This document shows, piece after piece, positions 1 to 8,260 of a stretch of DNA of 52,921 bases. The stretch is taken from the NCBI RefSeq assembly GCF_000282455.1, contig NZ_AKJG01000053.1:1-52921 (forward strand), read 5' to 3'. Source of the stretch: Pseudomonas sp. GM74 (lineage in GTDB: Bacteria > Pseudomonadota > Gammaproteobacteria > Pseudomonadales > Pseudomonadaceae). The notes beneath the pieces are model-generated. The model made no database searches. It saw only the letters and a program-made list of their open reading frames with translations, and had not been told where the DNA came from. The first letter of the stretch is position 1, and each line of letters opens with the position of its first letter. The position numbers and the translations under genes were made by a program.

Positions 1-71
1 CTGCTACAAAGGGTGTGCCAGGACTGCAATTGTTTTGTGTTTTTGAATAAAAAAGAAATGGAGTTGTACCG

Positions 72-1169
72 ATGAAAATGTTTGGCAGGACTCTGCTGAC
101 ACTGTCCTTATTGGGCGCAATCGCCACCGGCGCCCAGGCCAATGACAAGGTTCTGCGCGTCTATAACTGGTCCGATTACATTGGCCCGGACACCGTCAAG
201 AAGTTCGAGGACGAGACCGGCATCCAGGTGACCTACGATGTCTTCGACAGCAACGAGACCCTTGAGGCACGCCTGCTGGCGGGCAAATCCGGCTACGACA
301 TCGTGGTGCCGTCCAACAGTTTCCTGGCCAAGCAGATCAAGGCCGGCGTCTATCAGGAACTGGACAAGTCGAAGCTGTCGAACTGGAAAAACCTCAACCC
401 GGTACTGCTGAAAAATGCCTCCGCGAGCGATCCCGAAAACGCCCATGCCATCCCGTACATGTGGGGCTCGATCGGCATCGGCTTCAACCCGGCCAAGGTC
501 AAGGAAGTGCTCGGCGCCAACGCCCCGACCAACTCCTGGGACCTGCTGTTCAAACCGGAAAACGCCGAGAAGCTCAAAGCCTGCGGCATCAGTTTCCTCG
601 ATTCGCCGACTGAAATGATCCCGACCGCCCTGCACTACCTGGGCTACCCGGTGAACGATCAGAACAAACAGCACATCGCCGAAGCACAGGCGCTGTTCAT
701 GAGGATTCGCCCGAACGTGGCGTACTTCCATTCGTCGAAATACATCTCGGACCTGGCCAACGGCAACATCTGCGTGGCCGTCGGTTACTCCGGCGACGTG
801 CTGCAGGCCAAGGCCCGCGCCCAGGAAGCCGGGGACAAGGTGAAGATCGACTACAGCATCCCGAAAGAAGGCGCCGCCAGTTTCTACGACATGCTCGCCA
901 TTCCCCGCGATGCCGCCAACGTCGAGAACGCGTACCTGTTCATGAAGTTCCTGATGCGCCCCGACGTGATTGCCGACATCACCAACAATATCGGCTACAG
1001 CAACGCGAACGCCGCGGCCACGCCACTGGTCGATGAAGCGATCCGCAACGATCCGGGCTCCTACCCGCCGGAAGCGGTGATGGCCACGCTCTATGCCGTG
1101 CCGGACCAGCCGATTGCCGTCCAGCGAGTCATGACCCGTGGCTGGACCAAGGTGAAGTTGGGCCAATAA
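72..1169 (+). CDS. potF: Polyamine ABC transporter substrate-binding protein, PotF/SpuD type
   Basis: Periplasmic binding protein that captures putrescine or spermidine for an ABC importer. The 365-residue length is normal for the family. Residues 1-23 form a signal peptide ending in AQA, followed by the family opening VYNWSDYI. Further hallmarks are [16 protein letters not shown], a PYMWG segment and the pocket-lining stretch [18 protein letters not shown] ribosome site lies 9 bases before the ATG. No transporter permease or ATPase gene adjoins it inside the window; partners may lie left of the edge, or it may be a solitary receptor. A hairpin with a short T run follows the stop. The exact ligand (putrescine versus spermidine) cannot be read from the sequence. 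Confidence 0.9.
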   Translation: MKMFGRTLLTLSLLGAIATGAQANDKVLRVYNWSDYIGPDTVKKFEDETGIQVTYDVFDSNETLEARLLAGKSGYDIVVPSNSFLAKQIKAGVYQELDKSKLSNWKNLNPVLLKNASASDPENAHAIPYMWGSIGIGFNPAKVKEVLGANAPTNSWDLLFKPENAEKLKACGISFLDSPTEMIPTALHYLGYPVNDQNKQHIAEAQALFMRIRPNVAYFHSSKYISDLANGNICVAVGYSGDVLQAKARAQEAGDKVKIDYSIPKEGAASFYDMLAIPRDAANVENAYLFMKFLMRPDVIADITNNIGYSNANAAATPLVDEAIRNDPGSYPPEAVMATLYAVPDQPIAVQRVMTRGWTKVKLGQ

Positions 1170-1174
1170 TCCAG

Positions 1175-1199
1175 ACCCCCACACTTAATCGGTGGGGGT
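1175..1199 (+). terminator. Rho-independent terminator of the potF-like gene
   Basis: An 8-bp perfect stem (ACCCCCAC pairing with GTGGGGGT) with a 9-base loop lies directly after the potF-like stop codon. The T run is weak (GGTTCAAC), so termination may be partial. Confidence 0.6.
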
Positions 1200-1259
1200 T
1201 CAACATTTTCCGTTCACGCAGCGCCTTACCACCGCTGCCTCTCCTGCAGTAGAACGGCC

Positions 1260-1312
1260 TCACCTGGCTCCCTCGGCGCAGGTGAAGTTTGGCGCCCTCG
1301 GGCGCCTTTTTT
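1260..1312 (+). ncRNA. Candidate small RNA 3' part: two hairpins with a strong terminator
   Basis: TCACCTG (1260-1266) pairs perfectly with CAGGTGA (1279-1285). It is followed by GGCGCC-CTCG-GGCGCC and six T (1291-1312), a canonical plus-strand terminator. The potF-like gene already has its own hairpin at 1175, so this second terminator could end a separate short transcript starting near 1200, or act as a back-up terminator. It abuts the stop codon of the convergent thpR gene. No promoter is convincing. Confidence 0.35.
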
Positions 1313-1853
1313 ATTGGGGATCAATCAAAGGCCATTCGGCCAGTGCCCGATAACGTCCCTTGTGGGATTCGAACAGGGTGAATCGATCAGCCCGCAGGAA
1401 GAATTCGGGGGGTGTCGCGGACTCCGGCACCGGCGCCCGATAGTCCCGCGCCAGGGTCAGGTGCGGACGGTATTCCCTTGGCGCTTGCTCCAGGCCGAAC
1501 GGCAACATCGCCTGTTCCAGGTCATACACCAGGCGCAGCAATGCCGGGGGCGCCTGCTGCGGCGCGAGCACCAGCGCCCCTGCCCTGCGCCACACGTCCA
1601 CGCGATCCAGCACCACCGTCAGGCGCTCGCCCGGTGTGCGGATGGACGCGGCAGCGGTGCAGATGTCGGCAATCTGCGCCACGCCCACCGCCCCCAAAAA
1701 CTTCAGCGTCAGGTGAAAGTTTTCCGCTGGCACCGGCCGTCCGTTGCGCAGTTGCAGCGCACTGCGCCACTGCGCTATCTCCCGGCGCTGGACCGGGGCG
1801 CAGTTCAGCGCAAAGAACAGACGCTTGAACGGCTCGCGGGATTCGTCGTTCAT
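1311..1853 (-). CDS. thpR: RNA 2',3'-cyclic phosphodiesterase (2H family, ThpR/LigT)
   Basis: Two-histidine phosphoesterase of about 180 residues that opens 2',3'-cyclic phosphates at RNA ends. The two signature motifs are visible: HLTLKFLG near residue 45 and HLTLARDY near residue 135, each giving one catalytic His and Thr. The start at 1853 (MNDESREPFKRLFFAL) is preferred over an upstream in-frame start because AGGAGGT lies 8 bases before it and because the family begins directly with the RLFFAL strand. It is a single gene, convergent with the potF-like gene and separated from it by the 1291-1312 hairpin. Its physiological substrate is generally unclear. Confidence 0.88.
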   Translation of the reverse strand: MNDESREPFKRLFFALNCAPVQRREIAQWRSALQLRNGRPVPAENFHLTLKFLGAVGVAQIADICTAAASIRTPGERLTVVLDRVDVWRRAGALVLAPQQAPPALLRLVYDLEQAMLPFGLEQAPREYRPHLTLARDYRAPVPESATPPEFFLRADRFTLFESHKGRYRALAEWPLIDPQ

Positions 1854-1975
1854 GCCGGGCACCTCCTGGGAAGACCGCCTGAGTGTACTCAACCCTCGCG
1901 TACCGGCCAGCGTATTTATGGCGCTGTGGGGCATGCGCGTTATAGTTCTAGCATCCCGAGATACTGGAGGGGGCC

Positions 1976-2170
1976 ATGCGACAGATCATCAGCAAAGAGC
2001 CATGGTGGGCCAGACCGCACGAGCCCGGCCAGGATGAACTCAAACTGGAATGGGGCTGGCTGGTGCACTACAGCGAAGGCGAGCCGCGCTTCGAGTTCAT
2101 CCGCGAGCGGCCGACGGACGACGAGATCCGCCAGCGCAAGAGTTGCAGGATCACCCCGACGCCGGAGTGA
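1976..2170 (+). CDS. Small conserved-looking protein of unknown function
   Basis: This encodes 64 residues, charged and rich in Trp, Glu and Arg (EPWWARPHE, EWGWLVHYSEGEPRFEF, PTDDEIRQRK), with no signal peptide or membrane segment. A strong site GGAGGGGGCC precedes the ATG, which supports translation. A TATAGT box at 1941-1946 could be the -10 element. I do not recognise a domain. It is divergent from thpR and convergent with the DUF1428 gene. Confidence 0.6.
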   Translation: MRQIISKEPWWARPHEPGQDELKLEWGWLVHYSEGEPRFEFIRERPTDDEIRQRKSCRITPTPE

Positions 2171-2184
2171 TCCCGCGTGCGGCG

Positions 2185-2538
2185 TCAGGCCTGGAGCAGT
2201 ACTTCGAACCCGCCGTAGACCATGCGCTGGCCATCGAAGGGCATCGGATTGACGTCCGGCTTCATGCGCGGGTCCTGCATCATCCTGTCCATTCCGGCAT
2301 TGCGGGTGGGCTTGTCCGGCCAGATGATCCAGCCAAAGGCAACGGTTTCGCCTTCCTTGAGCTTCACCGACATTGGAAACGAGGTGACCTTGCCTTCCGG
2401 CACGTCTTCGCCCCAGCATTCGACCACGCTCAAGGCACCGTTTTCCTTGAAGACCGAGGCGGCGATTTTGGCGTGCTTGAGGTATTGCTCACGGTTGGCG
2501 GTGGGTACGGCAGCGATAAAACCATCGACATAAGACAT
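2185..2538 (-). CDS. DUF1428 family protein (YbaA-like)
   Basis: A 117-residue cytosolic protein with the family opening MSYVDGFIAAVP, the central CWGEDVPEGKVTSFP, and the ending FDGQRMVYGGFEVLL. The fold is a dimeric alpha-beta (ferredoxin-like) barrel; no biochemical role is established. The start at 2538 is chosen because GGAGAAAT lies just upstream and the family begins there. It sits 17 bases after the stop of the lipoprotein gene on the same strand, so the two are probably cotranscribed. Confidence 0.85.
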   Translation of the reverse strand: MSYVDGFIAAVPTANREQYLKHAKIAASVFKENGALSVVECWGEDVPEGKVTSFPMSVKLKEGETVAFGWIIWPDKPTRNAGMDRMMQDPRMKPDVNPMPFDGQRMVYGGFEVLLQA

Positions 2539-2555
2539 GGGTATTTCTCCTTGGG

Positions 2556-3620
2556 TCATGGGGTGTTCTGCTGGGTAGTCGGTTGCGCTGGCGTCAAATC
2601 GACAGTCCCTGCGCTCAAACCGACCGGCGGTGCAGTGCGGTCCGCCAGGCTGCCTTCGATCTGCCCCGCCATGTAAAGCGTGCCGGCCATGACTCCACTG
2701 GTCGGGTTCTGCACCAGCTTGAGCCAGGCCTTGTCGAAGGTATTGCCCAGGCTGCTGCGGATCAGCGCCTCACTGTCGGGCCGGTCATTGGCCTGAATCA
2801 GTGCGCGAATGCCCGCCACCCCTACCGTGATCAAGCCACCGGCGAGTTTCCCGGCTGCCGCGGCCACGGCGCTGGCGGCTCCGCGCGGGGCCATTTCGGC
2901 TTCCATCCGCCGGCTGGCGCGCCTGGCCACCGGTGCCATCGCGGTGTCGGTCGAACCCACGCCCCTGTCGCCGCCGGCCTTGTGGATTTTGTCGATCAGC
3001 GCGGCGTAGGCCGGCAAGGTGTTCAGCGGTTCGGTGTGCACGATCTGGTACAACGAGGCGTTCCGCGCCGGGGGTGGCCCGAGGGCGATGGCCGGGATTT
3101 TCTGGATGCGCCCGTTAAGCTGGGCCATGGGCACGCCGTGGCGGGTGGAGATCTTCTGCAGTTCTTCCTTGAGGATGTCGACGTAGAACGCCACTGACAG
3201 GCCGAGAATCGAATCGGGATCGACTTCCACTGCCACCGGGGCCAGGACCTTCTCCTGATAGGCTTCGAGCAGGTAGGCCGCCAGGCGTTTTTCCGATGCG
3301 CCCTGCTCGCCCTTGGCGCTGAGGGTGTACCAGCTGACCTTCATCGACAGCCATTCCTGGGTCCAGTAACTGCTGAACCACGGAATGAAATTCTGTTCGG
3401 TCAATTCATAGACCCGTGTGCGCCAGTAATCCATGGCACCGCGGGAGTAGATTCGGGTCTGCTCGGTGGCCGACTGCGACGCGGCGACGATCTCCCGGTC
3501 CACCTGTTGCCAGGTGCTGGCAGGAACGATGACCGGCGCCACTTCCACCGGCGCACGCGGCGGCGTGGCGCACCCTGCCAGCACCACCAGCACGGCAATG
3601 ATCAGCGAACGCAGGTTCAA
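2556..3620 (-). CDS. Putative lipoprotein of unknown function
   Basis: The reading frame is open further upstream, but the most natural start is a TTG at 3620, preceded by AGGAAG and giving MNLRSLIIAVLVVLAGCATPP. This is a short lipoprotein signal with lipobox LAGC, so the protein (354 residues) should be lipid-anchored after Cys16. The middle (YTLSAKGEQGASEKRLAAYL, then SVAFYVDILKEELQ) looks helical. A Gly/Ala-rich hydrophobic stretch near residue 250 (GKLAGGLITVGVAGIRAL) could insert in a membrane. The C-terminus is Pro/Gln/Thr rich. I recognise no domain. It is probably cotranscribed with the DUF1428 gene. Confidence 0.65.
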   Translation of the reverse strand: MNLRSLIIAVLVVLAGCATPPRAPVEVAPVIVPASTWQQVDREIVAASQSATEQTRIYSRGAMDYWRTRVYELTEQNFIPWFSSYWTQEWLSMKVSWYTLSAKGEQGASEKRLAAYLLEAYQEKVLAPVAVEVDPDSILGLSVAFYVDILKEELQKISTRHGVPMAQLNGRIQKIPAIALGPPPARNASLYQIVHTEPLNTLPAYAALIDKIHKAGGDRGVGSTDTAMAPVARRASRRMEAEMAPRGAASAVAAAAGKLAGGLITVGVAGIRALIQANDRPDSEALIRSSLGNTFDKAWLKLVQNPTSGVMAGTLYMAGQIEGSLADRTAPPVGLSAGTVDLTPAQPTTQQNTP

Positions 3621-3734
3621 GATGGCGGCTTCCTGAAGTGTGCACCGGGCGGGATGTCCAGCACTCGAAAACCATGATTCAAGTATAGGTTGCGGCATGT
3701 GCCTGGCCGACAGTCGGCGGCACTTTTGAGGCCC

Positions 3735-3822
3735 TCTTCGCGGGCAAGCCCGCTCCCACAGGTACGTGGCCAACCGCTTTCTGTGGGAGCGGCGGTGCGG
3801 CGATCCGACTTGCCCGCGAAGG
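3735..3822. repeat. REP pair (inverted) between lipoprotein and small-protein genes
   Basis: Two opposed REP units: TTCGCGGGCAAGCCCGCTCCCACA on the left, and on the right CTGTGGGAGCGGC followed by GTGCGGCGATCCGACTTG. Together they form a REPIN-type hairpin. It lies in the 338-base gene-free stretch 3621-3958; nothing else was seen there apart from the promoter side of the 3959 gene. Confidence 0.85.
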
Positions 3823-3958
3823 GGCCAGAGCAGACAGCACAAAAACCACCATCACTGGCGTCGATATTCACCATCGCCGCGATTGCCTTCCGCTTGAACG
3901 CCGTCAGCGTAGGATCGGTCCCAAGCCAACACGAAACCCCGAATCGGAGGGGAACCTC

Positions 3959-4051
3959 ATGCTGATCCATCTGCTGACCTGCCTGGCCCTGACGGCGTTC
4001 ACATTGAGTGTGTTTGCCTGGTACGTCCTGAGCGAGGAGCAAACATCATGA
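3959..4051 (+). CDS. 30-residue membrane peptide, translationally coupled to next gene
   Basis: An ATG preceded by GGAGGGGAACCTC opens a 30-codon frame starting MLIHLLTCLALTAFTLSVFA and ending WYVLSEEQTS. That is one predicted membrane helix and a short acidic tail. Its stop overlaps the next start as ATGA (4048-4051), a typical coupling arrangement. No known family. The strong ribosome site and the coupling argue that it is real. Confidence 0.5.
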   Translation: MLIHLLTCLALTAFTLSVFAWYVLSEEQTS

Positions 4052-4308
4052 TCCACACGGTCACCCTCGCCGTACGTTTTCCGCTGTTCGGCAACAATTT
4101 CTACGCTCAGAAATTCGAGTCACGTAAAGAGTTGACTCTGATGTTCGACAAAAATTTCGAGGCGTTGCTGATCCCGGCAGCCGATCATCACTTCAGCAAC
4201 GAAGTGGTCGGGCTCAATGATCAGTTCCGGTTTTTGAATGACGTGCTGGTCGAGCATCTGCTGGATGTCGAGTTGGCAAAAGGCTCGGCCCGTTCGTTCG
4301 GGTTCTGA
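4048..4308 (+). CDS. Small hypothetical protein (86 aa)
   Basis: A soluble 86-residue protein beginning MIHTVTLAVRFPLFGNNFYA, rich in Phe and Asp/Glu. It starts inside the stop of the 30-residue membrane peptide and has no strong ribosome site of its own, so translation probably depends on the upstream peptide. No family recognised. It is convergent with the 4347-4583 gene. Confidence 0.5.
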   Translation: MIHTVTLAVRFPLFGNNFYAQKFESRKELTLMFDKNFEALLIPAADHHFSNEVVGLNDQFRFLNDVLVEHLLDVELAKGSARSFGF

Positions 4309-4346
4309 AAGCGACCGCCGGTCGCCCGGGCACGGATGGCAACCGC

Positions 4347-4583
4347 TCACAAGGTTCGCTGGCTGTTGCCGATCCCCTTGGCAATATCGATCCCCCAATC
4401 CAACGCCGCTTCCATGTCCAGCATGTGCGGCCGTGGGTCGTGGTTTTCATCGATGGCCGATCCGTCCGGCCGATAGACACCGATGAACATGCCCAACGAA
4501 CCGTCTTTCAATATCTCGGCCTTGACCTTGATGCTGCATCCGTTCGATAGCGTTTCCTTGTGCTCCATATGGCGCTCGGTCAT
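4347..4583 (-). CDS. Small hypothetical protein (78 aa)
   Basis: Start 4583 (MTERHMEHKETLSNG) is selected for its excellent GGGGAGGAG site; the longer upstream reading lacks one. The protein is soluble, with the strand-like core CSIKVKAEILKDGSLGMFIGV and a C-terminal helix (MLDMEAALDWGIDIAKGI). No family recognised. It is transcribed divergently from the glycolate operon. Confidence 0.5.
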   Translation of the reverse strand: MTERHMEHKETLSNGCSIKVKAEILKDGSLGMFIGVYRPDGSAIDENHDPRPHMLDMEAALDWGIDIAKGIGNSQRTL

Positions 4584-4676
4584 GACTGCACTCCTCCCCT
4601 GACTGAATTCAAACCCTACTGGCCATGCTAGCTCAGCCCTCCGGAATGCGCCGATTGGCAGGACCGGAGGCCTGGT

Positions 4677-4704
4677 CTGACAGCGGCGCAATGCCACCTA
4701 TACT
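4677..4704 (+). promoter_or_regulatory. Likely sigma-70 promoter of the glycolate operon
   Basis: CTGACA (4677-4682) and TATACT (4699-4704) are 16 bases apart, about 60 bases before the permease start. The -35 region overlaps TGGTCTGAC, which resembles a half site for FadR/LldR/GlcC-type GntR regulators. No such regulator gene is nearby in the window. Confidence 0.45.
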
Positions 4705-4763
4705 GAAAACCACCTCCCCCCAGGGGGATCTGCACGTTCAACAATAAAAAGCAGAGGTGGAAC

Positions 4764-6527
4764 ATGGTCTGGCAGCAAGTCTACGATCCGTTCGGTAACC
4801 CGGTGCTTTCAACGCTCATGGCGGCTGTGCCAGTGGTGGTGATGCTGGCGTCCCTCGCGTTTTTCCATGTCAAGGCGCACCTGGCGGCGTTGCTCGCCCT
4901 GGCCTCGGCCTTGCTGATATCGATCTTCGCCTTCGGCATGCCGGCAGGCATGGCAGGTTCGGCGGCGTTGTTCGGTGCGGCCAACGGCCTGCTGCCGATT
5001 GGCTGGATCGTGTTGAACATCATCTTCCTGCACCGCCTGACCACCGAGAACGGCTCGTTCAAGGTGTTGCAAGACTCCCTGGCGCGCATCACCGATGACC
5101 GGCGCCTGCAATTGCTGCTGATCGCCTTCTGCTTCGGGGCGTTTTTCGAAGGCGCGGCCGGTTTCGGTACGCCGGTGGCAGTGACCGGGGCGATTCTGAT
5201 CGGTCTGGGGTTTTCGCCCCTCGCCGCTTCAGGGCTGGCGCTGATCGCCAATACCGCCCCCGTGGCGTTCGGCGCCCTCGGCACGCCGATCATCACCCTG
5301 GCCAAGGTCACCGGGCTGGATGAAATGGAGCTGTCGATGATGGTCGGCCGGCAGTTGCCCTTCTTCTCGGTGCTGGTGCCGTTCTGGTTGATCTGGGCCT
5401 TTGCCGGCTGGCGCAAGATGGTGGAAATCTGGCCGGCGATCCTGGTGGCCGGGGTCAGCTTTGCCATTCCGCAGTTCCTCGTGTCGAACTATCACGGACC
5501 CATGCTGGTGGATGTGATCGCCGCGCTGATTTCCATGGCCTGCCTGACCGGTTTCCTCAAGGTGTGGAAACCGGCCACCGTACACACGTCCGCCGCCCTG
5601 ACCGGCCGGGTGGACAACTCGAAGATCGACGCCGAGCACGACGAAAAGCCTGTACCCACTGCAACCTTTGCCAACGAGGCAAAACCGGCAGTGATGCGGG
5701 CGTGGATGCCGTGGCTGATCCTGACGGTCTTCGTGTTCATCTGGGGCACCCAGGGTTTCAAGAACACCTTCGACACCCGCCCCGCCATCGACCCGCAAAC
5801 CAGTGCCGCCAAGCTCGATCCCCAGGGCAAGCCGATGCGTGAGGCGAACCCCGTGTTTGCGCCGGTCGTGACCTTCACCACCCTGCACTTGCAGGTCGAG
5901 AAAGTCCCGCCCGTGGTGGCCGCGCCGAAAACCGAAGAAGCGGTGTACAAGTTCACCTGGTTCACCGCCACCGGCAGCGGCATTCTGCTGGCGGCGATTG
6001 TCGGCGGTTTGCTGATGGGCTACTCGATCCCGCAACTGATTCACCAGTACCTGCGCACCCTCTGGGTGGTGCGTTATTCGCTGACCACCATTGCGGCGAT
6101 GCTCGCACTGGGCTTCCTCACGCGCTACTCGGGGCTGGATGCGACCATGGGCCTGGCCTTCGCCGCGACGGGCATTTTCTACCCGATGTTCGGCACCCTG
6201 CTAGGCTGGCTCGGCGTAGCGCTGACCGGCTCGGACACCGCGTCCAACGTGCTGTTCGGCGGCTTGCAACGGGTGACGTCCGAGCAGTTGGGCATCAGCC
6301 CGGTGTTGATGGCCGCCGCCAACAGTTCCGGCGGGGTCATGGGCAAGATGGTCGACGCCCAGTCGATCGTGGTCGCCTCTACCGCCACCCGCTGGTACGG
6401 CCATGAAGGGGAAATCCTGCGCTACGTGTTCTTCCACTCCATTGTGCTGGCGATCCTGGTCGGTGGCCTGGTGACGCTGCAGGCCTACGTCGCACCGTTC
6501 AGCCATATGGTGGTGGGCGGGCATTGA
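4764..6527 (+). CDS. glcA: Glycolate/L-lactate permease (LctP family)
   Basis: A 587-residue inner-membrane proton symporter of the lactate permease family with about 12-14 hydrophobic helices. Conserved segments include FCFGAFFEGAAGFGTPVA, the paired ALGTPIITLAKVTGLD, and LTGSDTASNVLFGGLQ near the C-terminus. A long extramembrane loop (near residues 330-385) follows the VFIWGTQGFKNTF segment shared with LldP. GAGGTGG precedes the ATG. LctP proteins carry both lactate and glycolate; the glcDEFG genes directly downstream make glycolate the likely physiological substrate, hence the GlcA call. Lactate dehydrogenase genes (lldD) are absent here. Named lldP it would also be defensible. Confidence 0.85.
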   Translation: MVWQQVYDPFGNPVLSTLMAAVPVVVMLASLAFFHVKAHLAALLALASALLISIFAFGMPAGMAGSAALFGAANGLLPIGWIVLNIIFLHRLTTENGSFKVLQDSLARITDDRRLQLLLIAFCFGAFFEGAAGFGTPVAVTGAILIGLGFSPLAASGLALIANTAPVAFGALGTPIITLAKVTGLDEMELSMMVGRQLPFFSVLVPFWLIWAFAGWRKMVEIWPAILVAGVSFAIPQFLVSNYHGPMLVDVIAALISMACLTGFLKVWKPATVHTSAALTGRVDNSKIDAEHDEKPVPTATFANEAKPAVMRAWMPWLILTVFVFIWGTQGFKNTFDTRPAIDPQTSAAKLDPQGKPMREANPVFAPVVTFTTLHLQVEKVPPVVAAPKTEEAVYKFTWFTATGSGILLAAIVGGLLMGYSIPQLIHQYLRTLWVVRYSLTTIAAMLALGFLTRYSGLDATMGLAFAATGIFYPMFGTLLGWLGVALTGSDTASNVLFGGLQRVTSEQLGISPVLMAAANSSGGVMGKMVDAQSIVVASTATRWYGHEGEILRYVFFHSIVLAILVGGLVTLQAYVAPFSHMVVGGH

Positions 6528-6554
6528 ATCGCGTCATTCTGCATGAGCCTGTTC

Positions 6555-6662
6555 CCTGTGGGAGCGGGCTTGCTCGCGAAGAGGGAGTGTCAGTCGAGGA
6601 CATTGCCGTCTGACACACCGCTTTCGCGAGCAAGTCGGATCGCCGCACCGCCGCTCCCACAG
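6555..6662. repeat. REP pair between glcA and glcD
   Basis: The left unit CCTGTGGGAGCGGGCTTGCT and the right, reverse-oriented unit GCACCGCCGCTCCCACAG flank the complementary TGTCAG/CTGACA arms. This hairpin lies inside the presumed operon and could modulate the glcA-to-glcD transcript ratio. Confidence 0.85.
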
Positions 6663-6760
6663 TGGATGGTGGTACGTCGAGCAGACAACGATCCCATGGA
6701 CAGCTGAGCCTGACGGGCTAATGATGAAGGTCAGTGGCCTCCAGCGAGAATCGTGATCCC

Positions 6761-8260
6761 ATGAACATTCTCTACGATGAACGCGTTGACGGCGCCTTGC
6801 CCGACGTCGACAAACAGGCACTGTTGCAGGCCCTGCAGAGCCGCTTGCCGGGCCTGGAAATCCTGCATCAGCAGGAGGAACTCAAGCCCTACGAATGCGA
6901 CGGACTGTCGGCCTATCGCACCACGCCAATGCTGGTGGTGCTGCCCCGATCCATCGACGAAGTCCAGGGGGTGCTGCGGGTCTGCCATGAGCTGCGCGTC
7001 CCCGTCGTGGCCCGTGGTGCCGGCACCGGTTTGTCCGGCGGTGCACTGCCCCTGGAGAAAGGCGTGCTGCTGGTGATGGCGCGCTTCAACAACATCCTGC
7101 ACATCGATCCTGCCGCCCGTACTGCGCGGGTTCAGCCCGGCGTGCGCAATCTGGCGATCTCCCAGGCAGCGGCCCCCTTCGGCCTGTATTACGCGCCGGA
7201 TCCATCCTCGCAAATCGCCTGCTCAATTGGCGGCAACGTCGCGGAAAATGCCGGTGGCGTGCACTGCCTCAAGTACGGCCTGACCGTGCACAACGTGCTC
7301 AAGGTCGACATCCTCACCGTCGATGGCGAGCACCTGAGCCTGGGGTCCAACGCCCTCGACGCCCCCGGTTTCGACCTGCTGGCGTTGTTCACCGGGTCCG
7401 AAGGCCTGCTCGGGGTGATCACCGAGGTCACGGTCAAGTTGCTGCCCAAACCCCAGACCGCCAAAGTGCTGCTGGCGGCGTTCGATTGCGTGGAAAAAGC
7501 CGGGCGCGCGGTCGGCGACATCATTGCCGCCGGCATCATCCCCGGTGGCCTGGAGATGATGGACAACCTGGCGATCCGCGCCGCCGAGGACTTCATCCAC
7601 GCCGGTTATCCGGTGGATGCCCAGGCCATTCTGCTATGCGAGCTCGACGGCGTTGAAGCCGATGTCTCAGATGACTGCGACCGGGTGCGCCAAGTGCTGC
7701 AACAGGCCGGCGCCATCGAGTTGCGCCAGGCCAAAGACGAAGCCGAACGCGTGCGTTTCTGGGCCGGGCGCAAGAATGCCTTCCCGGCGGTGGGCCGCCT
7801 CTCGCCGGACTACTACTGCATGGACGGCACCATCCCCCGCCGCGAACTGCCCGGCGTGCTGCACGCCATCGCCGAACTCTCGAACGAATACGGCCTGCGG
7901 GTGGCCAACGTGTTCCATGCCGGTGACGGCAACATGCATCCGCTGATCCTGTTCGATGCCAATCAACCCGGTGAGCTTGATCGAGCCGAAGCCCTGGGCG
8001 GCAAGATCCTGGAGTTGTGCGTGAAAGTCGGCGGCAGCATCACCGGTGAACACGGCGTGGGCCGCGAGAAGATCAACCAGATGTGCGCGCAGTTCAACAG
8101 CGATGAGCTCACCCTGTTCCATGCCATCAAGGCCGCCTTCGACCCCGGTGGCCTGCTCAACCCTGGCAAGAACATTCCGACCCTGCACCGCTGCGCCGAA
8201 TTCGGTGCCATGCACATACACGGCGGTCAATTGCCCTTCCCCGAGCTGGAGCGTTACTGA
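6761..8260 (+). CDS. glcD: Glycolate oxidase FAD-binding subunit GlcD
   Basis: Catalytic flavoprotein subunit that oxidises glycolate (and D-lactate) to glyoxylate in the membrane-bound GlcDEF complex. At 499 residues it matches the E. coli protein in length. The FAD-binding PCMH domain (about 50-230) has RGAGTGLSGGALP and GGNVAENAGGVHCLKYGLTVHN; the C-terminal FAD-oxidase domain carries FHAGDGNMHP and GEHGVGREK. The start at 6761 (MNILYDERVDGALP) is chosen by alignment to the family start, although the ribosome site is poor. The stop overlaps the glcE start by one base (TGATG). Confidence 0.95.
   Translation: MNILYDERVDGALPDVDKQALLQALQSRLPGLEILHQQEELKPYECDGLSAYRTTPMLVVLPRSIDEVQGVLRVCHELRVPVVARGAGTGLSGGALPLEKGVLLVMARFNNILHIDPAARTARVQPGVRNLAISQAAAPFGLYYAPDPSSQIACSIGGNVAENAGGVHCLKYGLTVHNVLKVDILTVDGEHLSLGSNALDAPGFDLLALFTGSEGLLGVITEVTVKLLPKPQTAKVLLAAFDCVEKAGRAVGDIIAAGIIPGGLEMMDNLAIRAAEDFIHAGYPVDAQAILLCELDGVEADVSDDCDRVRQVLQQAGAIELRQAKDEAERVRFWAGRKNAFPAVGRLSPDYYCMDGTIPRRELPGVLHAIAELSNEYGLRVANVFHAGDGNMHPLILFDANQPGELDRAEALGGKILELCVKVGGSITGEHGVGREKINQMCAQFNSDELTLFHAIKAAFDPGGLLNPGKNIPTLHRCAEFGAMHIHGGQLPFPELERY

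Noticed and set aside
108..1184. 358-codon open frame on the minus strand opposite the potF-like gene
   Set aside because: It is the complementary shadow of a well-supported gene in high-GC DNA; the product is His/Val/Gly rich, matches no family and has no ribosome site.
3736..3822. Small coding frames over the REP pair (for example the 91-codon frame 3690-3965)
   Set aside because: The frames translate REP DNA and have no ribosome sites.
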